From assembly GCF_026210795.1 (NCBI RefSeq), contig NC_089435.1:248001-312000 (forward strand): a DNA stretch of 64,000 nucleotides, read 5' to 3'. Under the pieces are notes generated by a model. That model saw only the letters and a list, made by a program, of their open reading frames with translations, made no database searches and was not told the DNA's origin. Shown here piece by piece: positions 46,204 through 58,122 of this stretch (positions are counted from its first letter, which is position 1; each line of letters opens with the position of its first letter). A program made the translations under genes and the position numbers. Source of the stretch: Rhizophagus irregularis. Lineage: Eukaryota > Glomeromycota > Glomeromycetes > Glomerales > Glomeraceae.

Positions 46204-49200
46204 TTAATTTTCATCTGTTTCAATAATTATATAAATAAATTAATTTTCATATAAATAATTTGCAAGATTAATTCTTTTATATATCATAGTACATACCTAG
46301 TGACCCTAAATCCTTAATTATATAATCATTCAAATCTTCACTTACTAGCATTTCATTTGTTTTTACACTAGCTCGTGAATCTTCACTTTCAAGAATTTCA
46401 TTCAATTTTTTACTAGTAAAACCAAGTAAGCGACTTTTATAACATGCTTGTGGATGTGATTCGGTAATAAGATTGTTATACTGCCCAATTGGCGCATTTA
46501 TAAATTCCACAATATTGCTTTTTAATTCTTCATTAGTTTGATCATCATCAGGATGGAAAATCCATTTTTCAATAGTTTTTAATACTTCTTTAGAAGATGG
46601 TCTTTTTGATGAATCTTCATTCCAACATTCTTTCATTAAATCTACATAACATTGTGGAGTATTTTCGATAATTTCAGGACGTTCACCTTTACAAATACTG
46701 AAACTAAGTTGAATATCATGTGCTCTATTATTAAATGGTGGTACCCCAGATGTAAGTTCCCACATAATCATAGAAAAACTATATATATCACTAGCTGGAG
46801 TATAAGATTTGCCTCTTAAAACTTCAGGAGCCATAAATGGCACTACACCATAAATATCATACTTTTTCAAAAATGATTTTACAGGTTGACATAATCCTAA
46901 ATCACTAATATAAATTTTATCACTATACACATCATCATTATGATTTAAAATATTACCATCATGAAAATCACAATGAATAAGATTTTTTTCATGTATATCA
47001 CTAAGTCCAGAAATAATTTCGTACAACATATATAATTTTTGATTCCAATTATTTTTGACTATTCTTGTTAAATTTTCTCTTAAATTGCCTTTATTTGCAT
47101 ACTCCATTACTACCATATATTTTGAAGTATTTGGATCTTCTGTGAATCCATAAACATCTATAATATCACTTGAAGCTGAAACACTTGTATGATATTCCCA
47201 CTATAAATAATAATAATAATTTATTAATATAAATAAATTTTAATTTAAATTAAAAATAGAAAATAATATACTATCATACTTCTTTTAAAAATTCATTTAA
47301 ATTTTCATTTAAATTCTTGTGGCATTTAAGAATTACTTGATTCTTTAACCAAGTAGCTTTATATATAGTACCAAATCCTCCTTCATTAAGATATTCAACA
47401 CTTTCAAATTTGTTATAAGGAATCCATCTTAATTCTTTTTCAAGAATAAAATTATCTATAACTGTATTTCCACTTTTCCCAAATCTATAAATTTAAATAA
47501 TTAAAATTATATATAGATATTATAGATTGTATTATAATTTACACAAAATAAATTATTACTTACTCTAAAATTTAAATATGAATTTAATGTAATACAATAT
47601 AAGTCTTAATTTTTGGATAAATATATACAATAACCTATAATTTACAACTTACCAACTAAAGTAACAGATGTTTTTCAAATGGAAGAATTCAGTTAACAAA
47701 TAAATATTATATAAATATATAATGATACATATACTTACAAGCTAGATCATAAATAATTTTTTTTTAATAAAGAAATTAGTTAGTTTAAATTATATGTAAA
47801 TGTTATAACAATAAGTAATAATAGAATTAAATAAATAACTTATAACTTACGATCTATTTAAATAAAGAAATTAGGTAGTTTAAATTATATGTAAATATTA
47901 TAACAATAAGTAATAATAGAATTAAATAAATAACTTACTCCCTATATTATTTAATAATTTTTTAAATAAAGAAATTAGTTAGTTTAAATTATATGTAAAT
48001 ATTATAACAATAAGTAATAATAGAATTAAATAAATAACTTACTCCCTATATTATTTAATAATTTTTTAAATAAAGAAATTAGTTAGTTTAAATTATATGT
48101 AAATGTTATAACAATAAGTAATAATAGAATTAAATAAATAACTTACACCCTATATTATTTAATAATTTTTTAAATAAAGAAATTAGTTAGTTTAAATTAT
48201 ATGTAAATATTATAACAATAAGTAATAATAGAATTAAATAAATAACTTACCATCTATAAAATAATTTTTTAAATAAAGAAATTAGTTAGTTTAAATTATA
48301 TGTAAATATTATAACAATAAGTAATAATAGAATTAAATAAATAACTTACGAGCTATATTATTTAATAATTTTTTAAATAAAGAAATTAGTTAGTTTAAAT
48401 TATATGTAAATATTAAAACAATAAGTAATAATAGAATTAAATAAATAACTTACTCCCTATATTATTTAATAATTTTTTAAATAAAGAAATTAGTTGTTTA
48501 AATTATATGTAAATATTATAACAATAAGTAATAATAGAATTAAATAAATAACTTACTCCCTATATTATTTAATAATTTTTTAAATAAAGAAATTAGTTAG
48601 TTTAAATTATATGTAAATGTTATAACAATAAGTAATAATAGAATTAAATAAATAACTTACGAACTATATTATTTAATAATTTTTTAAATAAAGAAATTAG
48701 TTAGTTTAAATTATATGTAAATATTATAACAATAAGTAATAATAGAATTAAATAAATAACTTACGAACTATATTATTTAATAATTTTTTAAATAAAGAAA
48801 TTAGTTAGTTTAAATTATATGTAAATATTATAACAATAAGTAATAATAGAATTAAATAAATAACTTACGAACTATATTATTTAATAATTTTTTAAATAAA
48901 GAAATTAGTTAGTTTAAATTATATGTAAATATTATAACAATAAGTAATAATAGAATTAAATAAATAACTTACTCCCTATATTATTTAATAATTTTTTAAA
49001 TAAAGAAATTAGTTAGTTTAAATTATATGTAAATGTTATAACAATAAGTAATAATAGAATTAAATAAATAACTTACACCCTATATTATTTAATAATTTTT
49101 TAAATAAAGAAATTAGTTAGTTTAAATTATATGTAAATATTATAACAATAAGTAATAATAGAATTAAATAAATAACTTACCATCTATAAAATAATTTTTT

Positions 49201-50308
49201 AAATAAAGAAATTAGTTAGTTTAAATTATATGTAAATATTATAACAATAAGTAATAATAGAATTAAATAAATAACTTACTCCCTATATTATTTAATAATT
49301 TTTTAAATAAAGAAATTAGTTAGTTTAAATTATATGTAAATGTTATAACAATAAGTAATAATAGAATTAAATAAATAACTTACGAGCTATATTATTTAAT
49401 AATTTTTTAAATAAAGAAATTAGTTAGTTTAAATTATATGTAAATATTATAACAATAAGTAATAATAGAATTAAATAAATAACTTACCATCTATAAAATA
49501 ATTTTTTAAATAAAGAAATTAGTTAGTTTAAATTATATGTAAATATTATAACAATAAGTAATAATAGAATTAAATAAATAACTTACTCCCTATATTATTT
49601 AATAATTTTTTAAACAAAGAAATTAGTTAGTTTAAATTATATGTAAATGTTATAACAATAAGTAATAATAGAATTAAATAAATAACTTACTCCCTATATT
49701 ATTTAATAATTTTTTAAATAAAGAAATTAGTTAGTTTAAATTATATGTAAATATTATAACAATAAGTAATAATAGAATTAAATAAATAACTTACGAGCTA
49801 TATTATTTAATAATTTTTTAAATAAAGAAATTAGTTAGTTTAAATTATATGTAAATATTATAACAAATAAGTAATAATAGAATTAAATAAATAACTTACC
49901 ATCTATAAAATAATTTTTTAAATAAAGAAATTAGTTAGTTTAAATTATATGTAAATATTATAATGATAAGTAATAATATAATTAAATAAATATCTTACCA
50001 TCTATAAAATAAATTTTTAAATAATGAAATTAGTTAAATTATATAAATAATATAAATATAGATATCATATAACTTACACCCTGTAGTATTATTAATTATT
50101 AATTTGTTAGATATAAAGATAATATAAAAGTATTTACTGTAAATTATATATATTACTTACAATCTAGTTATTTAAATTAAGAATATAATTAGTTGAATAA
50201 TGTAAAATATTGAATTGTTTATAAATAAAAACTTAATATTTCAGCTTGTTTGATATACCTTTAATATGTTGGTCCATTACTATATCAAAATTCTCAAATT
50301 CTCCCCAA
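46204..50308 (-). CDS. Tyrosine-kinase-like protein kinase with a microexon array in its 5' part
   Basis: Kinase exons: 47280-47484 (preceded by TTTATAG, ends LKE|GTATGA), 46297-47200 (preceded by TTTATAG, starts WEYHTSVSASSDI), and a likely 11-bp last exon 46204-46214 giving DEN and stop. Without that last splice the frame would run to 46277. The use of G|GTATGTAC at 46296 is supported by the same boundary in the kinase at 60849. Motifs: Gly-rich loop LNEGGFGTIY, VILKCH lysine, catalytic loop HCDFHDGN (Arg of HRD replaced by Cys, Asp kept), DLG in place of DFG, and MAPE. The kinase exon has no in-frame ATG before the catalytic domain, so upstream exons are required. The candidate first exon is 50259-50308 (acceptor TTTTTCAG, donor GTATAT), with an in-frame ATG giving MDQHIK. 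Between them lie 26 candidate 3-nt exons and one 1-nt exon. The kinase part is firm; the 5' structure is a prediction without transcripts. Confidence 0.65.
47558..50165 (-). repeat. Tandem array of about 104-bp units, each with acceptor, 3-nt core and donor
   Basis: On the minus strand each unit reads ...ACTAAC-(36 nt)-TATAG, three bases, GTAAGT. Cores (plus-strand start positions): 50161 ATT, 50078 GGT, 49999 ATG, 49900 ATG, 49795 CTC, 49691 GGA, 49587 GGA, 49488 ATG, 49384 CTC, 49280 GGA, 49181 ATG, 49077 GGT, 48973 GGA, 48869 TTC, 48765 TTC, 48661 TTC, 48557 GGA, 48454 GGA, 48350 CTC, 48251 ATG, 48147 GGT, 48043 GGA, 47939 GGA, 47851 ATC, 47739 CTT, 47653 TTG, and a 1-nt core (A) at 47564. 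Period is 104 bp, or 99 bp on the side of ATG units, which have a shorter TATAAAATAATTT stretch. The inner 21 units are nearly identical outside the core. The outer five are diverged but keep donor, core length and acceptor. Confidence 0.9.
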
Positions 50309-53022
50309 CTGAAAAAGATAAAGTAAATATCTTTTTTTCTTTTTTTTTATTATTGAGCGCCTTTATCAGTATTAATAAATATGGTAATAATATTTATGCA
50401 AAATACATTATTTGTTATGTGCAAAACGATTGATCACAAGTACAAGCATTGCATCATTGCATGCATACTATATGACAAACAAATTTAGCACAACTGGAAT
50501 GTATATCAATTATTAATTGCAGTAACTGGTTAATCATTTCATCTTAGGTAATTATTAAGTACCAATGAAATGATTATCATTCATTAGCTTGAAGATAAGA
50601 ATGCCAAAAGCCCGTTTAGTTTTAATCATAGCATTATTTTTTAAATAAATTTATTGATCGTACTGACCATGAAATGCAATATATGGTTAATTTGATGCCC
50701 AAATATAGCTTACTTTTCCAGCATTTTTATATTAAGCTTGAAGCTTAAAGCATATACTTAAATGTAGGCTTAAGTATAAGTTTCAAACTTCAAGTTTCAA
50801 GTATTGGATCCACAGTTAGCTTCTCTACAGATGGCAGGTTAATATATATATATATATTTTTTTTAAAAAAAACGTGATTCTTTTTCAAAAAAAAAAAATG
50901 ATAATCGTATACGTAATCATGTACATGTACGTAACAAAATGGTAAAAATGATAAGCATAATTATTTATTTACTATTGTTACCGGTTGTATCAGTAATTAA
51001 GAGTCGTATAACTAGCAGTATTATATCATATAATTACTCGATTACCAACAAGATTCTTACTCAATACTACCTATCCTGGTATTCCGGTATTGTTCGTTAA
51101 GAATTGTCCAGGTGAATAACTACAAAATATGATAAATAATAATACGCAATGGTTATAGAAACAAATGTTAAATGACTGTCAGAAATAACGTGTAAATTTA
51201 ACCAAAGTATAATGATTTTATTAATAGATATAGGACTTCAGGCTTTTACAACAAAGTGATAGAGAAAAGTGATAGGGAATATATTTTAAGACAATTTACT
51301 AGGAGAATATATATATTAAGGTAACTGCTTCTATCAAAGAGTTGGCAGAAGGTATATTTATATATTCATATTAACGATTGTTATTGAATTTATTGAATGA
51401 TATTTTGTAGTATCATATAAAAGTTTATTATTAGAGATTTTTTTGACGATCATTATAATTTATAGTAATCCCTGTTAAAATTCACAAATTCTGTGAGAAC
51501 GCTCCAAATAGTTGTTTTTTTTCATATGATATCTCCCTTTTCAAAAAAAAGTAAACAATTCAAGCCTTTTTAGCTTCTTTAGATACTTCTCAATAAGAAA
51601 AAAAAAATGTTTTTCTTTAGTATTTTCAAAAGAGTGAGGTATTACGTTGTTCTTTGGGTTCTCGTGTATTTGTCTAATCTTTCATTATTGCACAAAGACT
51701 AATAATGCATAGTTTATCGAATTTTTAAAATTTCGGAAATTTTAATGGGTTCTATTTCAAAGTGTGCGCAGATAAATTACTTTCCGAGATATAATTTATT
51801 AATATCAGAAAATAAAGTTAAAAAATCCGAATGAATCTAAAATACCCATATTCAATTCATAACCGGCATAAATTAAGCCATTTCGTATAATCTCTTAATA
51901 TGGTAAATACGTGCATCATTTGGTAAAGGAAATAGAATTCAAATGTATTATTCTGAGGCGCAGAATACAGAATTATCAGTCACTGGCGCAGCGCCAATCA
52001 CTAATTAAAATGTTTGTACTACATAAATTAGCCTATCTTCATTTAGTTGGGACAAAGATTTTAACAAAATATCACTTTTTTTACGATACATTAACCAATT
52101 TTAGTTCTTTCAAAAGTTTTTTACGTGACGAGCCAACCATTAGTATAGTTGTATTGTTGTAAAATTTTGTTGTAAAATTTGGTTGAAAGATTTATATGTA
52201 CGTTGTTGATAAATAGCTGAGAAGGTGAATTCTTTATTATACAGTAAGCGCCAGAACTAAAAAATGTTTAGTTTATAATTACATGTTTCAGAATAATATT
52301 TATTAATCAATAACTTTTTTACATCAGATTTATATGACAGCAACCAACTAAAATAATATTATTTTCGTTTAAAAACAAGATCTTAAATAAAAGTAGTATA
52401 ATTTTGAAGGCTAAATTTGCTTTTATAGCTTGAAAACATTCTATTTATTTGTAAATTTAAAAAAATAGCCAACTACCTGTTATTAATAAAGTTTACATGT
52501 GACGAATAAACCAGAAATTTGAATATTTACTAATAACAAGAAAGTTTCCTAATATTATTTCATTGGATTTATTCGACTCAATTCCTATATATCAGCTTAA
52601 ATTCGTTTGATAGAATATTATGTAAATAATAAAAGTAATACTAAATTATTAGTATTCCTAATATTTATGCATATTATATAATTTAAATTTATTTACTAAT
52701 AGATAAATTGTAAATTATTTATACTGTATATAAAAATTAAGATATAATTGTTGTTTTCAATATTTTTTATAGTCTAATAAAGAAATTCGTGTTAACGAAA
52801 AAAAAACTGTAAAGAGTAATTACTAAATGATTCATTCGTTTATTGTTTACTAATTGGTGAAAAAAAAAAATATTTTTTAGAATTTTATAAATTGGATAAG
52901 AATGGTTTCACAACAAACTTAATTAATAAAGAGTAATCATGGTCATATAAAAATGTATGAAATACATATATTGATAAGAAATAATATATTATATCGAAAA
53001 TAATAAATTTTAAAATATATAA
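50309..53022. other. Intergenic DNA, possible kinase trace
   Basis: Includes the upstream region of the kinase gene. At about 51950-52060 a plus-strand piece (MFVLHKLAYLH) weakly recalls the LHKLGYLHKDFHSG catalytic loop of the pseudogene at 30781, but stops match soon after. A fragment at 51370-51410 resembles the tail of the Q/N-rich relics. Nothing else is supported. Confidence 0.35.
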
Positions 53023-54650
53023 TTAAAGGTTATGCTCCATACAAAATTTGATAGCAGTTTCGTCACAATTATAAGCAGCTAATTTCATATAATCCTTAGC
53101 TTTTTCTATATCTTTTACAACCAATACCATTATAATACATCTTTCCAGCGTTATACATTGCCACTCTAAAACCATCTTCGGCAGCTTTTCAAAATATTTA
53201 AGAGCTTCTGAAAAATTTTGATTTTGTATTTTACTCAACACCTTTGCCATGATACAAACAATCTCCATATCTTAATTTCGCTTCAGGGAATTCATTTGCT
53301 TCATCATCAGCAACTTCTTTAGACAATTCAGCAACAATTTTATCTTTATTTGGGGGACTTTCGACAAATCCTTTTGAAATGTAAATTTGCTTTATAATAT
53401 TTTGCTAGGATTTGCCCTATAAAAAATTTTTATCCGAATATTTCCATTATTTCTCCGTGTCTTCCGTAAAAATTCCGTGAAAATGATACATTCACGGATA
53501 TCCGTGATGATTTAAGGCTATAAATTCCATTAAAATGATACATTCACGGAAAAAACATGGAAAGATAAAACACGGATTAGATTTTTTACAGGGTTGATGA
53601 TTACGGGTTATTGTACTCGTCCCGCCAAGGTTTGCATAGGCTTCAAAGCATTTGTATGCAGTTATTATATCTCCAATAAGTTTGTCTTTTCTATCACACA
53701 ATTTATGTTGTTTTGCTGCATCAATGAGTGTCATGTATTTAAACGATTTAAAATCTGGTAAATTACTTGGAAGGGCATGTGCATCTTGATCAATGCTGTA
53801 TGCTCGTTTGGGAGTAGGAATTAACGAGGCACTTGGTCGCTTTGAATAATCTTTGACACAATTCTAAGAACTTCAAATATTTTTGTAATGTCTGGCCTAA
53901 AATATGGATCTTGATGAAAGACTAAAATGTATATAAAAAAAAAAGAAGAAATTTTAAGTCTAACAAATAAAATTATTATTTAAAATATTTTCTTTTACAT
54001 ACCTTCAAATTGTAATTGTTTGAATTCTTCTGGCATTTGACTATTTTCAGAAAATGGTTCTCTATACATTTTATTACATACTTTTTCACAGTATTATTAG
54101 TATCTTTATATGGAATTCTCTCTTTAGCAATTTCCCAAAGTAAGATAAATCTTACATTTATAATCATAATTGAAATTTGGAGCCCTTTCTAACCATTCAG
54201 GTGCACAATAGCGAACTCGTCCTAAATTTTGTACTTGAATTAATGCAAGTGCAGTTAAACGACTTAATTTAAAATTTGCAAGTTTTGCTGTTTCATTGAG
54301 TGTGATTAATATATTAACAACACTAATATCACGATGAACATACCAGACGCCATTTCTTTTAGATACTATAATTATTAAAAGTAATAGCTTATAATTAATT
54401 TAACATTCAAATAAATTTATTGATAGAACTAAATTTTTAATCTTACTTTAGCTAAATCATCTTGATCGGCTTTAATTGTTCAAGTTCATCAGAAATTTTG
54501 ACATCAATAGAAAAAGACAATAAATTAATACAAATATTAAATTCTCCACATAATTCCTTAAAAGTTTTCTCAATACTTTTCGCTTTAATAAAAAATGTTG
54601 CGAAACATTTTTTTATTAAATTATCTATTAAAAATATTTCGCATTTTTAT
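53023..54650 (-). pseudogene. Kinase-Sel1 fusion pseudogene
   Basis: Minus-strand pieces in order: IEKTFKELCGEFNICINLLS, FSIDVKISDELEQLK and a GTAAGA donor (about 54460-54590). Then a catalytic-loop exon VWYVHRDISVVNILITLNET, followed by AKLANFKLSRL (DFG replaced by NFK) and GRVRYCAPEWLERAP. Then a C-lobe remnant, FQVI-like linker, AYKCFEAYANLGG, and Sel1-type repeats: EALKYFEK, a GFRVAMYNAGKMYYNGIGCK segment in another frame, and KDYMKLAAYNCDETAIKF ending CMEHNL with a stop at 53023. Sel1 repeats are helical TPR-like scaffolds, and kinase-Sel1 fusions are common in Rhizophagus. The N-lobe with its ATP-binding motifs is missing, there are several frameshifts and stops, and a MITE (53415-53593) sits between the linker and the repeats. 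Confidence 0.7.
53415..53593. mobile_element. CCCTATAAAA-type MITE, TSD TTG
   Basis: A 179-bp element begins CCCTATAAAAAATTTTTATC and ends GGATTAGATTTTTTACAGGG, with TTG on both sides (53412-53414 and 53594-53596). It interrupts the kinase-Sel1 pseudogene. Its interior (ATTCACGGA words) differs from the other members. Confidence 0.85.
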
Positions 54651-56891
54651 TAAACTTTTTAAGAAAAATTCATGCGAATTTTTCTTCAACCTGTCAGGTC
54701 AGGTTCAGAGTTCTGGAACCTGTAAAATTATAAATTAATTAAATAAATTAAATTAAACATATTTGGTTTATTCAGCTGATAGATAGATTTTAAAACAAAA
54801 AAAAAAAGAAATGAAATTTCTTTATAAATATGAGTATTGATGAAAGAAAACTTTGAAATTGAATAGATACTATTTTACCTCTTAATCCTAAATTATAGTC
54901 ATCTAATTTTTCTCTTGTTTATTAAAAATTAATGCACAATTAAATGGCTACGGAAAAGCCCAAATCGCAATTTTACTCTAATGATTACACTATTCAATTC
55001 AGCATTCAGTTCCTTTAATATTAAGTATTAATATAAATTAAATTAAATATATATAAATATATATAATTCTGATCCATAATTTGATAATGAACAAGGGCGA
55101 TCATTTTTTGGAAAAATTTACCGGAATCAAAATGATCAGCAAAATTTTAAATCATAGTGATAGTAAAAAAAATGATCGACAAACCACATATTTAATTAGT
55201 AAACGGAAATGCCCGGTGACTGTTATTTAATATATAAATTATCTTGATTTATATTAGGTATTCCGTTTATGGAAGTTACGGAGTTTTTGTTTCATTGATA
55301 ATTATTAGAAATTAGAGATGTGCATGTACAACAGTACATGGCAAAACGTCCAACAATCGTTTAATGCCAGAATATTCAAATATACTTAAAAAGGATCGTC
55401 ATTTGTCGTTTGAGAATTTCTGAATGTAAAATAACCATAATTTGTCGTAGTCAGTCAAAAGAGACCGTCATATTATACATTAAATAAAATTGCATATTGA
55501 TTACATTTTTCTTCTTGATATCTTGTGCAATGTTGAAAGCAATGTGAGTAATTAGCGAAAAAAAATTATTAAGTTCATTTCTGACTGATCGGATTTTTGA
55601 TCAGGGTTTGAGTTAATAATTATTAATTATTATAAAGCTAAACAAGATCATGTCGTTTTTAACTTACTGATATTTTTTAGATAGATTATTATTGCAGATA
55701 TTTTTGACGCATTACGTCATTTGGGTTAAATATCACATATATAGTTTATTTATTATTTTTATATGGAATACAGTTATTGAGATCAATAGAGAATGTTCCA
55801 TTACCTTCTTGGGTGACAAAATTATGCAACTTGATCAATTACATATCCACAAAAAAGTAGAATTTTTGATCGCAATTTAAAAATAAGCAAAAATGAACGT
55901 GTTAATTGTTATTGTTGAAAATTATTTTAATAACATTTTTTGACCGGTTAAACCAATTTTGCGATCAAAATCCTAACAATTATGCAGAAATTGATAGGCA
56001 TAGTATCGCAAAAATTTTACTTTTAAACATATAGGGTTGTAAAATTACATTTTAGGTTGTGTAACTTAATTAATATACAGTAAGTGCTATGTTAAATTTT
56101 ATAGTATTTACAATTTTACATATTTTTCAAATTTTTAAAAAAATTGTCAAAGAATTTTTAATTAGTCCAAGAATTAAGTAGAATATCTCAACAGCTAGTA
56201 ATCAGTAATTCAAAATCATGCCAAATTTTTATACATTATAAATTTAGTTTCATTCTATAAAATATAAAAAATTTTGTTCAATTTGAATCGTTAATTTATA
56301 ACAAGAAATATTATCAATCGCTACACAAAGTATAGTGGGACAATGGAACGATTTGGGAATGAACAGATCATATGATTAATAATTTTGTTTATTTTATTTA
56401 ATTACATACTATATGTATTCAATCTAGGGAAAATAGTTTTTACCAATATATCTGGGATTTCTGGAAAATCATGCGAAACTTTCATTATGTTGATCAACTC
56501 GGTCATCTACTTATAGCGCAGTTTGTAAAACAATCAATCGAACCTTTCATAATGTTGATCAATCTTGCCATGTTTGGTTAACTAAAAACGCCTATCATAC
56601 TAAATATGTATATAACTTGCTTTTTTAGATAATAGGAGGAAAAACTTTAAAGCGGTGACGTTAATTTATTTCTCAGTATGCATAATCTGCATCATGCCGG
56701 CAAAATAATTTATACAAGATGAAAACTAATCCAAATGTGACGTTTAGACGTTACACAACTTTATATATTATCTTGTATATACATAAAGAGAAAAGAAAAA
56801 AGATATATATAAATACGTTGTTATTTTTTCTTTGAAATTTTCACCAGTACACACACAGTATAAACCCAACAATTTAAAAATTATTAGAAAC
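54651..56891. other. Non-coding DNA and duplicated 5' flank of family copy 4
   Basis: 54651-55380 shows no gene. 55391-56600 is similar to 15244-16380 and contains the empty site of the LINE. 56780-56890 is the shared leader of the Q/N-rich family. Confidence 0.5.
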
Positions 56892-57879
56892 ATGGATTAT
56901 TCTAATTTATCAATGGGTCAAATTAGAAATAACTTCATTAATAATTCTAATGCAATTGCTCCTGCGCCTCAAAATATTACATTTGAATTTTATCTTCCTT
57001 TACCAAATAATACACGTATCTACCATGTTACTTATACTGAATTAAATTCAACGGAAATCGCGCGACTCTTGAATAATAGAATTGATTTATCTCATATTCC
57101 AAATCATCGACTTCCATATCATTATAATGTACAACATTTAATTCGGCAACAAATCACAATCTTTCGATACTATGAATGTTCAACCGATTTACCAAGAATA
57201 TTCGGATAATAATGCTTTCGATTTATCTTTAATTCTTCCTATTCAACAATCTGTTGATTATCAACAAGATGCTATCCCACAACAATCTTTCGATACTATG
57301 GATATTCAACGTAATTTCCAAGAATATTCAGATGATAATGCTGACGATGTATCTTCAATTCTTCCTATTCCTTTTGATTATAAACAAGAAACCACTTCAC
57401 AACAATCTTCCGACAATATAAAATTTGAATTTTATCTTCCTTTACCAAATGATGCACATGTCTATCATGTTACTTATGCCGAATTAAATTCAAAAGAAAT
57501 CGCGCAACTCTTAAATAATAAAATTGATTTATCCCACATACCCGATCATCAACTTCCATATCATAATAATGTACAACATTTAATTTGGCAACAAATTATT
57601 CAACAGCCTGTTGATTATCAACAACAAGATGCTATCCCACAACAATCTTTCGATACTATGTTCCAAGAATATTCAGATAATAGTTCTTACGATATATCTC
57701 CTATTCAACAACCTGTTGATTATCAACAAGACACCACTCTACAACAATCTTTCGATACTATAGATATTCAACCCATTTTCCAAGAATATTCAAATAATAA
57801 TGCTAACGATGCATCTTCAGTTCCCCCAAACAGTCCTGAAGATGGATACAATGGAATTCAATCACATCAAAATAACTAA
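56892..57879 (+). pseudogene. Q/N-rich family copy 4, frameshifted, two modules
   Basis: Starts MDYSNLSMGQIRN, then a full module (FEFYLPLPNNTRIYHV through HIPNHRLPYHYNVQ). An 11-bp deletion relative to the copy at 18916 (after CAACAAATCAC, about 57157) puts the tail out of frame; the first frame ends at 57209. In the second frame (from about 57165) the tail, a second module (KFEFYLPLPNDAHVYHV through HIPDHQLPYHNNVQ) and a long Q-rich tail run uninterrupted to the usual PPNSPEDGYNGIQ end. The second frame alone is 235 codons with an internal ATG at 57172, so a product lacking the first module remains possible. Confidence 0.7.
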
Positions 57880-57994
57880 GGCTAAACCCAAATTATAATT
57901 TAAGATAAATATGCTGTAAGAAATATAATTATATTTATATGTAAATTAATTAATATAGATTCAATTATTTGTATGTTTAACTTAATAATATAGT
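57880..57994. other. 3' flank of family copy 4
   Basis: Similar to 9927-10080. Confidence 0.6.
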
Positions 57995-58122
57995 ATGTCT
58001 ACGCATTATGACAAATGATCGATCACGTGAGTTCTCTGTCACTCATGTGACGTCATCCTAAGAAATCGCAAATCTGTATTTTTTTCGCACCGGACTTACG
58101 TCGGTTTCCGTTTCCTATTTAT
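57995..58122 (-). mobile_element. Short element sharing Helitron end sequence
   Basis: Read on the minus strand it begins TAGGAAACGGAAACCG, then GTCCGG-GTGCGAAAA. This resembles the left end of the Helitron at 19858 (GTCCGGAGTGAGAAAA). Its other end has CACGTGATC and a TTTGTCATAA-like word, as the Helitron does near 25915. It sits where the block 1 copy has a hAT MITE and the block 2 copy has the Helitron. Confidence 0.45.

Noticed and set aside
47558-50165. Array considered as CRISPR or as a centromeric or telomeric satellite
   Set aside because: The repeat is 104 bp with 3-nt variable cores, not 25-40 bp repeats with unique 30-nt spacers. It is confined to one gene, and the variable positions fall exactly between splice signals.
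51911-52162. Possible kinase fragment
   Set aside because: Only a dozen residues (FVLHKLAYLH) resemble the catalytic loop, and the essential HRD and N residues are absent. Mentioned only as a trace.
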